From the NCBI GenBank assembly GCA_000940995.1, contig CP005973.1, positions 992,001 to 1,056,000 of the forward strand: a stretch of DNA of 64,000 nucleotides, written 5' to 3'. Below, piece after piece: positions 1 to 8,459 of this stretch (its first letter is position 1; each line of letters begins with the position of its first letter). The notes below the pieces were generated by a model, which worked only from the letters and a program-made list of their open reading frames with translations, made no database searches and had not been told where the DNA came from. This stretch comes from Photobacterium gaetbulicola Gung47 (GTDB lineage: Bacteria; Pseudomonadota; Gammaproteobacteria; Enterobacterales; Vibrionaceae). The translations under genes were made by a program, and so were the position numbers.

Positions 1-1176
1 TTGTTGCAACATAACAAGCTTGATCATGCGTGAATTGTGATTCACCGTATATCGACGTGCGCCACTAAAATCGTATTTGAACCACTCTTTACGCATCATG
101 GTTTCACGACTGAAGTTGACGGCCAACTCATTGGCAATTTCCGAGTTGACCTCATCAATGATATTTTGGGCATCGGCCGCACTGATTTGCGCCGACTCCT
201 GGTTGAATGCTTTCTCTATCGCAAAATCACTGATAATTTCCCTAATCACATGGCGTGACTCCGGGCTGTGCCACATACAGTCCTGCAACAACAGTAAATC
301 CAGCGGATTGATAGCATCGCGGCCATTATAGAAAGCACTGGCTTTTAGCAAACGAACCGACTTTTTCCACCGACGGTCGGAGATATACAACTCACTTTCG
401 TGCTCATCAACACTTTCGACACCTTCCGCACGCTGCTCAATCATAGTTTTGAGCTGATATACTTTCTCGAAAATATCCTCAGATAGCTTGATATCCTCGA
501 TATGTGACTGCCAGTCTTCGTACTCTTCATCGGTAATCGCCAGGCCAGGCTCTAAATCCTGAATGCTAGGCCCTTCCCCCATCAGCATCGCTTTGAAGTT
601 TTGCTTTTCTTGAATACGGTTAACAAACACCCTCACCAGCATCCTGTCATACAAGGCCTCAAGCCCGCTGTCCTCTTCAGGTAATTCATTTGATGCCGTA
701 ATTAGAAGACGCATAGGGACAGGGAGGACATCTTGGCCATTTTTGAATGTACGCTCATTCACCACGGTCAACAGCGTATTGAGAATGGCTGGCCCGGCCT
801 TCCAGATTTCATCGAGAAAAACAACTTGCGCAGTCGGCAGGTAACCATCAACCAAGCGAACATATTTTCCGTTGTCTTTCAGCTCCTGGATTGAAAGAGG
901 CCCAAACACTTCTTCAGGAGTAGAAAAACGGGTCATCAGATAATCAAAAAACTGGCTGTTATCGAAAGCTTGAATCAAGCGCTTAGCGATCAAGCTTTTT
1001 GCAATTCCTGGGGGGCCAAGTAGAAACACACTCTCGCCAGCCAATGCAGCAAGAAGACATAACTTTATGGTTTCTTCGCGTTCATAAACACCATTAGATA
1101 ACGCTTTAATTAATTTCTGAATCCTTTCAGAAACTAGCGCTTTATTCGGCTGCGCTCTTCTTGCCATTGTCAGCAT
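1..1176 (-). CDS. ravA: RavA, MoxR-family AAA+ ATPase (3' end outside window)
   Basis: The reading frame is open from an ATG at 1176 to the left edge, giving about 392 residues of a family usually near 500. Walker A (GPPGIAKS) follows GESVFLL near residue 40; Walker B is VFLDEIWKAGPA and the sensor region reads ITASNELPE. These match E. coli RavA closely. RavA is a MoxR-type hexameric ATPase that works with the VWA protein ViaA and, in E. coli, binds the lysine decarboxylase LdcI and modulates respiratory complexes. viaA would be expected just off the left edge, downstream. A GAGAGG ribosome site sits 8-9 bases before the ATG; an internal ATG at 1167 is less well placed. The C-terminal region and stop codon are not in the window. 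Confidence 0.93.
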   Translation of the reverse strand, partial: MLTMARRAQPNKALVSERIQKLIKALSNGVYEREETIKLCLLAALAGESVFLLGPPGIAKSLIAKRLIQAFDNSQFFDYLMTRFSTPEEVFGPLSIQELKDNGKYVRLVDGYLPTAQVVFLDEIWKAGPAILNTLLTVVNERTFKNGQDVLPVPMRLLITASNELPEEDSGLEALYDRMLVRVFVNRIQEKQNFKAMLMGEGPSIQDLEPGLAITDEEYEDWQSHIEDIKLSEDIFEKVYQLKTMIEQRAEGVESVDEHESELYISDRRWKKSVRLLKASAFYNGRDAINPLDLLLLQDCMWHSPESRHVIREIISDFAIEKAFNQESAQISAADAQNIIDEVNSEIANELAVNFSRETMMRKEWFKYDFSGARRYTVNHNSRMIKLVMLQQ

Positions 1177-1722
1177 ATTTCCGACCTCTCAAGTTGTCAT
1201 ATCCCTGTACTCTCGTACTTATACAGATGATAGACACAAACCCCTAAATGTTACAATGTTGTAAACTGAAATATTTTGTTACAGTCTTTATATATCAAAG
1301 AGTTCCCCCTACAGCCAGAGCTCAATCTTTGTTTCCATAAATGGGACTGGGTTAACATTCCGAACAACAATGACATAGCAAAAACATGACTAAACGCATA
1401 GAAATTCAAAAAACACGTATGAACAGCTTTTTCATAACACATTATCGATATTCTTTTGGCTCTTTTGAGCGATTTATTTCTTTCTAGCACTTGATAAACG
1501 TCAGACTATATTCTGTATCTAAAGAAAGGCTCAGCCACTACTGCGAGGCCATACACCAGCACATTTTTCTTCGTCGCGATAAACAAACTTTCTGTATCAG
1601 TAACGTTCACTGCATTTCGTAAGCCACTTACCTTCATTCCTCGCACGCACTTTTCACATAATTGTCATAAAGCAGTAATAAGATTAGCGCCAACATTTTC
1701 TGGTGTAATTTGGAGATAAATA
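1177..1722. other. intergenic region, divergent ravA/pstS
   Basis: About 545 bases separate the divergent ravA and pstS genes. Apart from a Pho-box-like sequence close to pstS I see no convincing gene or RNA. A short open frame on the minus strand (1251-1490) has no ribosome site and no recognisable protein features. Confidence 0.5.
1651..1668 (+). promoter_or_regulatory. candidate Pho box upstream of pstS
   Basis: Two 7-base half sites, TTTTCAC and TTGTCAT, are separated by ATAA, matching the PhoB box layout (two CTGTCAT-like repeats 11 bases apart). The second half is a near-perfect match, the first weaker. It lies 54 bases before the pstS start codon, a sensible place for phosphate-starvation control. 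Confidence 0.55.
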
Positions 1723-2541
1723 ATGCTTACCAGAGCCACTTTGTGCGCCCTCATAGCAAGTTGGACACTTTCGGTTCAAGCCAGCGAAACCGTGACCATT
1801 ACGGGGTCAACATCTGCCAGTCATATTGTGGAAGTACTGGCCGAAACCTATTCCACCGAATACAAAGACACACAAATTGACGTTCAAGGGATTGGTTCCT
1901 CTGCGGGGATCACCGCAGTAAAACGAAATGTGGCTGATTTGGGCATGAGTTCTCGCTACCTAAAGCCAGAAGAGATCAACCCAGACATAATCACCGTCAC
2001 CATCGCCCATGACGGTATTGCTCTGGTGGTGCACAAAGAGAACCCGGTTAGTAACCTCACCAGAAATCAGGTCGAAAAAATTTACCATGGTGAAATCACC
2101 AATTGGAAACAAGTCGGTGGTCCAGATTTGAAAATTGCGGTCGTCAGCCGTGAAAGTGCTTCAGGCTCACGCTTTTCCTTTGAAGAGTTTATAGGGCTTA
2201 CCCAGCAAATTGAAGGGCAGACAGTGTCAGACATCAACCCGCAAGTACTGGTCGTCAATACTAACGGCACTGTAAAGAGCTTAGTATCGCGCAACAAGCA
2301 TGCTGTCGGCTATGTTTCACTGGGTTCCGTTGATGACTCTATCAAAGCACTAGCTTTCGAAGGTGTATCACCAACATTAGAAAATCTTGAATCAGGGAAA
2401 TATCAAATTTCTCGCCCATTCTTGATGCTATACAAAGAAAGGAAAGTCAAAAAAAGCGCCAAGCAATTTGTCGACTATGTTACCTCTCAGCCAGGACAGC
2501 GCTTAATCGAAGAGAGGGGCTACGTATCCGTACTCAAGTGA
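1723..2541 (+). CDS. pstS: phosphate ABC transporter substrate-binding protein (PstS family)
   Basis: This 272-residue protein has a signal peptide (cleavage likely after VQA, about residue 20) and then the PstS pattern: TITGSTSAS at the start of lobe 1, GSSAGITAVKRNVADLGMSS, and SRESASGSRFSFEEF, the loops that grip phosphate in this family. It should bind phosphate in the periplasm and hand it to the PstCAB permease. No pstC, pstA or pstB follows; the next gene is convergent, so this is a solitary binding protein, as seen for second PstS copies in vibrios. A GGAG ribosome site precedes the ATG. A Pho-box-like site upstream suggests PhoB control. Confidence 0.9.
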   Translation: MLTRATLCALIASWTLSVQASETVTITGSTSASHIVEVLAETYSTEYKDTQIDVQGIGSSAGITAVKRNVADLGMSSRYLKPEEINPDIITVTIAHDGIALVVHKENPVSNLTRNQVEKIYHGEITNWKQVGGPDLKIAVVSRESASGSRFSFEEFIGLTQQIEGQTVSDINPQVLVVNTNGTVKSLVSRNKHAVGYVSLGSVDDSIKALAFEGVSPTLENLESGKYQISRPFLMLYKERKVKKSAKQFVDYVTSQPGQRLIEERGYVSVLK

Positions 2542-2568
2542 CACCTCTCTCCATCTTGGCATAACACA

Positions 2569-2598
2569 CTACAGGCACAGTCTAGACTGTGCCTGTAG
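2569..2598. terminator. 30-bp perfect palindrome between convergent pstS and sseA
   Basis: A fully palindromic 30-base sequence (arms starting CTACAGGCACAG, centre TCTAGA) lies between the convergent stop codons. It can form a strong hairpin on either strand and probably ends transcription from both genes, although the T-run after it is poor. Confidence 0.55.
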
Positions 2599-2604
2599 CT
2601 CAAA

Positions 2605-3453
2605 TCAGACGACAGGATATTTATAAGTCGCCCCCCACTCTGTCCATGAACCATCGTAAACGGTAAGCTGCTTTCTACCAGCAAGCTCGGCCGCCAAGGC
2701 AAGAATACAAGCCGTCACCCCTGAACCACAGCTAAATATTAACCTTTGATCCGCGTCGCTCACCGCATCAAACCGATGCTGTAATTGTTCAGCCGGTAAA
2801 AAATGGCCATCTTTGAGTAGCTGGCCGAAGGGTAAACTTTTGGCGCTGGGCATGTGACCACTTCTTACGCCTTGTCTCGGCTCGGGTTGGGTACCGTAAA
2901 AGCGGGCGGCAGCTCGAGCATCTAACACCTGGACATCTGGAGTATTAAGGTGTTGCAACAAGCTATCACCATCGATTACCCATTGCGCTTGGTAACAAGC
3001 GTCAAATTTGCCCATATCAAAGGCCGAGGGCTCACCCTGCTCAACCACATTCCCCTCTGCTTCCCAGGCAGGCAGCCCACCATCGAGCACCGCTACTTGA
3101 TCATGCCCCATGGTTCGAAACATCCACCATACCCGAGGAGCCGAAAAAACCCCTTGGCTATCATAAACGACGATCTGGCTTTCATCGGATATACCTAACG
3201 CCTCTACCTCTCGTGAAAAGTGTGCTGGTTCAGGCAGCATATGCGGAAAAGGAGCTGAAGGCAGCGCTATTTGATTATCAAAATCAAAGAACCGTGCGCC
3301 GGGGATGCGCTTTTCCCGCCATTCTTTTTGCGCATCCCGCTCCGAACCCGGCAAAAACCACGTGGCATCAAGCACTATGAGATTGGGGGCCGACAAATGT
3401 TCGGCCAGCCAGGAAGCCGAAACCAATGGCGATGATATGTTTAGTGCTGACAT
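2605..3453 (-). CDS. sseA: 3-mercaptopyruvate sulfurtransferase
   Basis: The protein has 282 residues and two rhodanese domains. The C-terminal domain carries the active-site loop CGSGVTA with catalytic Cys242; CGSGVT(A) loops mark mercaptopyruvate sulfurtransferases, whereas thiosulfate sulfurtransferases have a charged CRKGVT loop. The N-terminal domain has the VVYDSQGVFSAPRVWW segment typical of SseA. It transfers sulfur from 3-mercaptopyruvate to thiol or cyanide acceptors in the cytoplasm. Length matches E. coli SseA (281). AAGGAAAAGGC before the ATG is a good ribosome site. The gene stands alone, convergent with pstS. Confidence 0.93.
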   Translation of the reverse strand: MSALNISSPLVSASWLAEHLSAPNLIVLDATWFLPGSERDAQKEWREKRIPGARFFDFDNQIALPSAPFPHMLPEPAHFSREVEALGISDESQIVVYDSQGVFSAPRVWWMFRTMGHDQVAVLDGGLPAWEAEGNVVEQGEPSAFDMGKFDACYQAQWVIDGDSLLQHLNTPDVQVLDARAAARFYGTQPEPRQGVRSGHMPSAKSLPFGQLLKDGHFLPAEQLQHRFDAVSDADQRLIFSCGSGVTACILALAAELAGRKQLTVYDGSWTEWGATYKYPVV

Positions 3454-3659
3454 GCCTTTTCCTTATATAAACCAGTTATTCACAAAGATTTACGGTTATT
3501 AGCTAAAACCACTAGCGATAAATCTCTTCCTTTAGATATCATTGGACTATTAACGGATGAACGTTTATGTATGCGGTGTACTGTTTAATACAACAACTAA
3601 AAATACGTTTGCACATCCAACTTTATCTTCATCCTGTTTGTTGTACCAAAGGATTAGCA

Positions 3660-4652
3660 ATGAAACAATTTTCACCCGTTTTTTTCGTATGCCTTTCTGC
3701 TCTCGCTCCCAATGCCTTCGCTTACAATGCGGGAAGCTTTTCTTTCTCCATGGACAACGATGGAATTGTCGGTACAGACCAAAATTACACCAATGGCGTT
3801 TTTTTCGAGTACAACTCGCCTTATACCGCCGATCTGGCAGAAACTGCGCCAACACCTATTCGCCAGATCAGCCAATACCTCCCGTTTAACGACGGTACCA
3901 AGCAAGGCTGGAGCCTGACCCTTGGGCAGCAAATGTGGACCCCAGAAGATATTGAAGCACTCGAGCCGCCAGAAAACGACCGTCCTTATGCTGGCCTGCT
4001 GTTCTTGGAAACAAGTGCCTACCAATACAGTCCGACGGTTGTCGATAAGTTTAGCTTCATGATAGGGATCGTAGGCCCCAACTCGTTTGCCGAGCAAGGC
4101 CAGAAATTCATTCATGAAATCGTTGGCTCAGACGAACCTATGGGCTGGGATTATCAGATTGAGAATACTGCGGTCTTCAACCTTGGATACCAAGGCCACC
4201 GCTTGCTGACACGCCAGCAGGCCTATCTCATGGATGATTATGATTTAAGCGGTGTTGGACGGGTTAATATCGGTAACTACCAAAGCGAGTTGGCTGTAGG
4301 TGGCGTTGCTCGCTGGGGTAAAAGCCTAGCCAATAACTTTGGAACAACTGGATTCACTCCCGGCAATTTTTTTGATATTGGCGTATTGTCTTCAAGCTCT
4401 TCGGGATACTTTGTGTTTGTCGGTGTGGAGGGACGATACCGTTTCAACGACATTACCATTGAAGGTGACCGCCCAAGTGAAGTGCCAGATACCAACGTCA
4501 AGCACTGGCAGGCAACCTCTGTTATCGGCGGAGTATTCTATCAGCCCAAATGGGGTGCCAGTCTGAGCTTTGCAACCAGTACGCCTGAATTCAAAGAGAA
4601 CAAACATCGCTCAACGTCGACCGGCTCATTAGAGCTTTTCTGGCGGATTTGA
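3660..4652 (+). CDS. lpxR: LpxR-family outer-membrane lipid A 3'-O-deacylase
   Basis: This 330-residue protein has a signal peptide ending NAFA (about residue 19). The mature N-terminus has the family signature SMDNDGIVGTDQNYTNGV, including the Asn-Asp pair, and the conserved block around HEIVGSDEPMGWDYQ supplies the catalytic His region of the LpxR (DUF2219) family. LpxR is a 12-stranded outer-membrane barrel that removes the 3'-acyloxyacyl chain of lipid A. The C-terminus ends in Phe-Trp-Arg-Ile after a beta-strand pattern, as barrels do. I chose the ATG at 3660 because AAGGA lies 7 bases upstream and the signal peptide starts there; an earlier in-frame ATG at 3567 has neither. Whether it acts on lipid A here is inferred from the family. 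Confidence 0.85.
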   Translation: MKQFSPVFFVCLSALAPNAFAYNAGSFSFSMDNDGIVGTDQNYTNGVFFEYNSPYTADLAETAPTPIRQISQYLPFNDGTKQGWSLTLGQQMWTPEDIEALEPPENDRPYAGLLFLETSAYQYSPTVVDKFSFMIGIVGPNSFAEQGQKFIHEIVGSDEPMGWDYQIENTAVFNLGYQGHRLLTRQQAYLMDDYDLSGVGRVNIGNYQSELAVGGVARWGKSLANNFGTTGFTPGNFFDIGVLSSSSSGYFVFVGVEGRYRFNDITIEGDRPSEVPDTNVKHWQATSVIGGVFYQPKWGASLSFATSTPEFKENKHRSTSTGSLELFWRI

Positions 4653-4653
4653 T

Positions 4654-4684
4654 AAAAAAAGCACTGTTAAAACAGTGCTTTTTT
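4654..4684. terminator. bidirectional rho-independent terminator
   Basis: The hairpin GCACTGTT-AA-AACAGTGC is flanked by seven A on the left and six T on the right, so it can end transcription of both lpxR (plus) and the convergent DUF5718 gene (minus). Confidence 0.9.
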
Positions 4685-4688
4685 ACAT

Positions 4689-5513
4689 TTAGGCTACAGA
4701 CTGAACCAACGCTGAAATACCCTGCCCTTCAAATGACTGCTTTTCAGCCATTGCGGTAATCGCTTCAGGGCTGTAAGCCGTACCGTCATAAACAACGACC
4801 ATACTGATGTCACCCGACTTCAAGAAGGTCGTTTCGCCAAACTCGGTATAGCGTGTCGCGCCAATACTGATAACAGCCTGTGATGGATACTCCGCATCAG
4901 CCAGAAAATCAGCAATGTTTTCTGTAGGACCGACATCTTGCTGGTGGTTCATACGGTCAACGATCCAGTTCAGCAACTTCTCGTGGAAGTAGCTATAGCC
5001 CACTACAGGACTATCTTCACCATAGCGCGAGATGGTCTCACCACGTTTGTGGAAGCTAGCAATACGGAAATTATCGAGCTTGCCACCTTCACTGAGATGC
5101 TCGACAGCAATAACCTGTGAAGAAATCCCTTTGGTGCTTGGGCCCCAGTTTTTCTTCTCACTGATTTTCTTCGCATTCGGTTTGCGAATAGAGCAATCAT
5201 TGTAGGCTGCAAATGCGTGCGGCTTTAGCGCTACCACACGGTTTTCTTGGTATTCAATATCACAAATCAGCGCCACCTCTGGCTCAATTTGCAGATTGTC
5301 AGCATCATTAGGTGGGATAATTACCTCAGAAGATAATGGGTAGGTAGATAAAAAACCGGCCTTGTCTGACGGCACATAAAATGGAAAAATTGCTTTAGGC
5401 TGTACGGCTTCCTTCACTTCAACAGCAAGAAAATCTTTGTCTTCACCTGCTTGCTCTAGATGGCCAGCAAAATTTCCCGCAACACCGAAACCGATGACGT
5501 GCTTATAAGTCAT
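4689..5513 (-). CDS. DUF5718 family protein
   Basis: This 274-residue soluble protein starts MTYKHVIGFGVAGNFAGHLE, which I recognise as the start of the DUF5718 family, found in vibrios and other proteobacteria. The PEVALICDIEY segment and the overall layout resemble the fumarylacetoacetate hydrolase fold, in which acidic residues bind a metal, but no function is established and that likeness is my inference. An in-frame TTG at 5522 exists, but the ATG at 5513 has AAAGAG about 9 bases upstream and fits the family start. It is a single-gene unit, convergent with lpxR and divergent from the protease gene. Confidence 0.75.
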   Translation of the reverse strand: MTYKHVIGFGVAGNFAGHLEQAGEDKDFLAVEVKEAVQPKAIFPFYVPSDKAGFLSTYPLSSEVIIPPNDADNLQIEPEVALICDIEYQENRVVALKPHAFAAYNDCSIRKPNAKKISEKKNWGPSTKGISSQVIAVEHLSEGGKLDNFRIASFHKRGETISRYGEDSPVVGYSYFHEKLLNWIVDRMNHQQDVGPTENIADFLADAEYPSQAVISIGATRYTEFGETTFLKSGDISMVVVYDGTAYSPEAITAMAEKQSFEGQGISALVQSVA

Positions 5514-5858
5514 ATACTGCAACTCTTTGTTATTACAAATATCAGTGAGCAGTATAACGTGCTACTAGAACAATCTCGATCTGTAGATCACAAGCCTTTG
5601 CATCAGATCAAAGATTCCAGCACGAGGAAACGTCCGATAATAACCGAGCAATTGATTGATGTAATGAATAATTTGTTACCCACATCACACAAAGCACTTT
5701 TTTGACTGGAACTGTTACCTCATATGCTTAACATAACACCAATAAAAACAGTGTACATTTGCAGAGTTAAAACCTTGCTGAATTGTATTTTTCCTCAACT
5801 CACCGTCATTTGATGGTTAACTCATGCTTTAAGCCTAAAAGAAAAATAAAAGGATCTT
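5514..5858. other. intergenic region before first protease, with CRP-like site
   Basis: This AT-rich region separates two divergent genes. At 5674-5689 it contains TGTTA-CCCACA-TCACA, which matches nine of ten bases of the CRP core TGTGA-N6-TCACA. It lies 170 bases before the protease start. An 81-codon open frame here (5460-5705) overlaps the DUF5718 start and has no ribosome site; I do not call it. Confidence 0.4.
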
Positions 5859-6956
5859 ATGAAAATTAAATTCACCCCAGTTGCTATAACGTTAGCCTGC
5901 TTATTCACGGCACCAACTTTTGCTGAAGAGCCTCAGATTCAAACTCGAGTTTTGAATGGTGAAGCGGCAAGTCAACTTTCATCTGAACTGCTTTTACCTT
6001 GGCAGGCCGCTTTCCTTACAGCGCCACAACTTAGCGACGGGACTCATATCACGTCAGGTTGTGGCGCTGTCGTCATCAGTGACTATTGGGCTGTTACTGC
6101 TGCGCACTGTATCGAACCATTTATGAGTAATACGCTGATAACCGGTACAAATGTCATTAAGAACCAAAGTGGTACTGCTGATGATATCGCGGACAAGTTT
6201 AAGTTTACGATTATCGACAAAATCGTTCATTACGGTTACTACCTGAACCCAGCTCTAGACCATGATATTGCCTTGTTGAAGGTTGATCGTTCAATGCTCG
6301 AAGTTGCTAAGCCGATCAAAATAGCAACCCCACAAGAACAAGAAGCAGCCAATAACCAATTTGCCAATACCTGGAACCCAAGTGGTTTTTCCAAGGCCAA
6401 CCTCATTGCCTCTGGATGGGGGTATACCCAGCCCAAATTTGACCAACCCAATGAGCTAATGGTCGTAAAATTAGGCGGCATTCCAATGGACGACTGTGAC
6501 GCCGACTACCCACTCGGTGAGAATTCGCACTTTGTCTGCGCTGACAGCAACGCCCCAAATATTAAAAAAGATGTGTGCCGTGGTGACTCAGGCGGCCCTC
6601 TTGTCTGGCAGGTACCTGAAAAAGCGAGCGATAGTGACTTCGGACTGCGCGTCATCGGTGTAACCAGCAATGGTCCATACTGCCACCTGAAAGAAGGTGG
6701 CGTTGCAGAAGCGCAGAAAAATGGCCTGTATACAGAATTGGCGTATTACTACAACTGGATTGAAGCTCAAACAGGCCTAAATTTAGCAACGCAAGACACC
6801 CCAACATTCAGTGTTGATCCTTTCAGCAAGGTCAGTGATCCTGAAACCAAAACAGGCCCTAGCGTTGGCGGTTCCGGTGGCGGCGGTAGCCTTCCGCTGT
6901 CAGGCCTGCTGAGCTTAGCCGCCCTTGCCCTGCTGCGCCGTCGACTTGACCGTTAA
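5859..6956 (+). CDS. secreted trypsin-like serine protease with GlyGly-CTERM tail (copy 1)
   Basis: The protein has 365 residues: signal peptide to about residue 22, a short propeptide ending QTR30 before VLNG (equivalent to the trypsin activation site), and an S1 protease domain with His83 (TAAHC), Asp136 (HDIALL) and Ser244 (RGDSGGP). After a low-complexity linker comes the GGSGGGGSLPLSGLLSLAAL tail and then basic residues, the GlyGly-CTERM signal that rhombosortase cleaves in type II secretion bacteria. Expected fate: export by Sec, processing by rhombosortase, then passage through the type II system or attachment to the surface. AAGGAT precedes the ATG. A paralogue follows at 7241. No rhombosortase or secretion gene is in this window. 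Confidence 0.93.
   Translation: MKIKFTPVAITLACLFTAPTFAEEPQIQTRVLNGEAASQLSSELLLPWQAAFLTAPQLSDGTHITSGCGAVVISDYWAVTAAHCIEPFMSNTLITGTNVIKNQSGTADDIADKFKFTIIDKIVHYGYYLNPALDHDIALLKVDRSMLEVAKPIKIATPQEQEAANNQFANTWNPSGFSKANLIASGWGYTQPKFDQPNELMVVKLGGIPMDDCDADYPLGENSHFVCADSNAPNIKKDVCRGDSGGPLVWQVPEKASDSDFGLRVIGVTSNGPYCHLKEGGVAEAQKNGLYTELAYYYNWIEAQTGLNLATQDTPTFSVDPFSKVSDPETKTGPSVGGSGGGGSLPLSGLLSLAALALLRRRLDR
6867..6941 (+). repeat. 75-bp GlyGly-CTERM coding repeat, copy 1
   Basis: These 75 bases, coding for the Gly-rich hinge, hydrophobic segment and first arginines, recur at 8267-8341 with a single difference (TTA versus TTG for one leucine). The sequence before the repeat is much more divergent between the two genes. 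Confidence 0.95.
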
Positions 6957-7019
6957 ACCAATCTTTACCAGCAAAAAGTCTGTGCTCTAAAGACAGGTTA
7001 ATGTCAGAAGTAACTACTT

Positions 7020-7053
7020 AAGCCCTCATTGCTTGGCAATGGGGGCTTTCTTG
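7020..7053 (+). terminator. rho-independent terminator after first protease
   Basis: AGCCCTCATTGC-TTG-GCAATGGGGGCT forms a 12-bp hairpin with one G-T pair, followed by TTCTTG. It lies about 65 bases after the stop codon and separates the two protease genes into distinct transcripts. Confidence 0.75.
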
Positions 7054-7240
7054 TTACCTTTCATGGAGAAACAAAGAAAAGCATCACTTAAAGCAATTTT
7101 TTGATTGGAATTATAAAAAATATCGATTAACATCCCCACCATAAAAACAGCGTTCAATTGAATTACTGCCCATTCAACCCATTTAAGACAACAAGATAAA
7201 ATCAACTTGATGTCGTCTGCACAAACAAATCAAGGATCTT

Positions 7241-8353
7241 ATGAGAACTACATTCAGCCCAATCGCCTTGGCCGTTGCCTGCACAGTAAGCTTTTCTGCA
7301 ATGGCCAATGAGCCGCAGATCCAGACTCGTATTTTGAATGGTGATGATGCTAGCAAACTATCAGAAGAGCTTCTTTTGCCATGGCAAGCAGCAATGCTGA
7401 CTAAGCCTCAACCCTACAACAATAACCGAATTACTTCGGGTTGTGGTGCTGTTGTCATTAGCGAATACTGGTTAGCGACAGCGGCGCACTGCATTATTCC
7501 TGAAATGAGCGACAAAGTTGTTGTTGGTACTGATGTTATCAGCAATAAAAATGGCACCGCGGACCAAATCGAGCAAAAATACTTATTCACAATTGTCGAT
7601 GGTGCCGTTCATGAGGGTTACCACCCTAAAGATTATCCAGTTTTTCAGGCGGATAATGACATTGCTCTACTCAAAGTTGATCGCTCTATGTTGGATGTGG
7701 CGAAACCGATTAAAATTGCAACACCTCAAGAGCAGCAAGACATCAATCGTGAATTCGAGCAGACTTGGAATCCAAGCGGATACTCCAACGCGAACCTTAT
7801 CGCATCCGGTTGGGGTTACCATGAACCTGTTTTCGATCAGCCTGATAATCTGATGGTCGTTAAACTTGGTGGGGTACCAATGGACAAATGTGTTACCAAC
7901 TACCAGATGAATGAAGAATCTCACTTTGTATGTGCCGACAGCAACACTCCTGACATTAAAAAAGATGTATGCCGAGGTGACTCAGGTGGGCCACTAATCT
8001 GGCAAAACCCTGCGCATGTCAATGACCCTGACTATGGCCTGCGAGTCATTGGTGTTGTTAGTAACGGGCCGTTATGTAATTACAAGGTAAACGGTGATCC
8101 GGGTGCTCAAACAGCCGGTCTTTATACCGAACTATCAACCTATTACAACTGGATTGAAACAAAAGCTGAAATCAACCTGAGCAAGGTTGAACCATCTAGC
8201 TTTAGCGTTGATCCATTTACAAAAGTCACTGACAACAAGTCTGATAATAAAGGCGGAACAAACAAAGGCGGTTCCGGTGGCGGCGGTAGCCTTCCGCTGT
8301 CAGGCCTGCTGAGCTTGGCCGCCCTTGCCCTGCTGCGCCGTAAGACTTGCTAA
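7241..8353 (+). CDS. secreted trypsin-like serine protease with GlyGly-CTERM tail (copy 2)
   Basis: This 370-residue paralogue of the upstream protease has the same plan: signal peptide to about residue 22, QTR30 before ILNG, His83 in TAAHC, Asp140 in DNDIALL and Ser248 in RGDSGGP, then a Lys/Asn/Gly linker and the GlyGly-CTERM tail ending RRKTC. Many blocks are shared (ELLLPWQAA, SGCGAVVIS, NLIASGWGY), while the loop before the catalytic Asp is longer here and charged surface residues differ, which suggests different substrate preference. CAAGGATCTT precedes the ATG, and the same sequence element precedes copy 1, showing that the duplication included the leader. It has its own intergenic region and terminators, so it can be expressed separately. 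Confidence 0.93.
   Translation: MRTTFSPIALAVACTVSFSAMANEPQIQTRILNGDDASKLSEELLLPWQAAMLTKPQPYNNNRITSGCGAVVISEYWLATAAHCIIPEMSDKVVVGTDVISNKNGTADQIEQKYLFTIVDGAVHEGYHPKDYPVFQADNDIALLKVDRSMLDVAKPIKIATPQEQQDINREFEQTWNPSGYSNANLIASGWGYHEPVFDQPDNLMVVKLGGVPMDKCVTNYQMNEESHFVCADSNTPDIKKDVCRGDSGGPLIWQNPAHVNDPDYGLRVIGVVSNGPLCNYKVNGDPGAQTAGLYTELSTYYNWIETKAEINLSKVEPSSFSVDPFTKVTDNKSDNKGGTNKGGSGGGGSLPLSGLLSLAALALLRRKTC
8267..8341 (+). repeat. 75-bp GlyGly-CTERM coding repeat, copy 2
   Basis: Matches 6867-6941 at 74 of 75 positions by direct reading. Confidence 0.95.
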
Positions 8354-8399
8354 CCCGTTGCTCAACTGCCCCATAAATCACGAGGCAACGGCAACCATA

Positions 8400-8428
8400 A
8401 AAAAAGCTCCCACAGTCGGGAGCTTTTT
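8400..8428. terminator. bidirectional terminator between protease 2 and RND pump
   Basis: AGCTCCC-ACAGTC-GGGAGCT is flanked by a run of A on the left and TTTTT on the right. It serves both the protease gene and the convergent pump operon. Confidence 0.9.
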
Positions 8429-8459
8429 ATTTGGCTTCACTTAACAGACGATGGATACA

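Noticed and set aside
1251..1490. 79-codon open frame on the minus strand in the ravA-pstS gap
   Set aside because: No ribosome site, odd composition (many Phe/Leu/Lys/Ser by AT bias) and no protein features.
3567..3659. Upstream extension of lpxR to an earlier ATG
   Set aside because: Would place about 31 non-hydrophobic residues before an evident signal peptide; ribosome site supports 3660.
3672..4115. 147-codon open frame opposite lpxR
   Set aside because: Antisense of a clear gene with signal peptide and family motifs.
5460..5705. 81-codon open frame on the plus strand
   Set aside because: Overlaps the DUF5718 start and the putative CRP site, lacks a ribosome site and shows no recognisable domain.
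6867..8341. Insertion sequence or transposon as the source of the two-copy repeat
   Set aside because: The repeat is in-frame coding sequence at homologous positions in paralogues, with no terminal inverted repeats or transposase.
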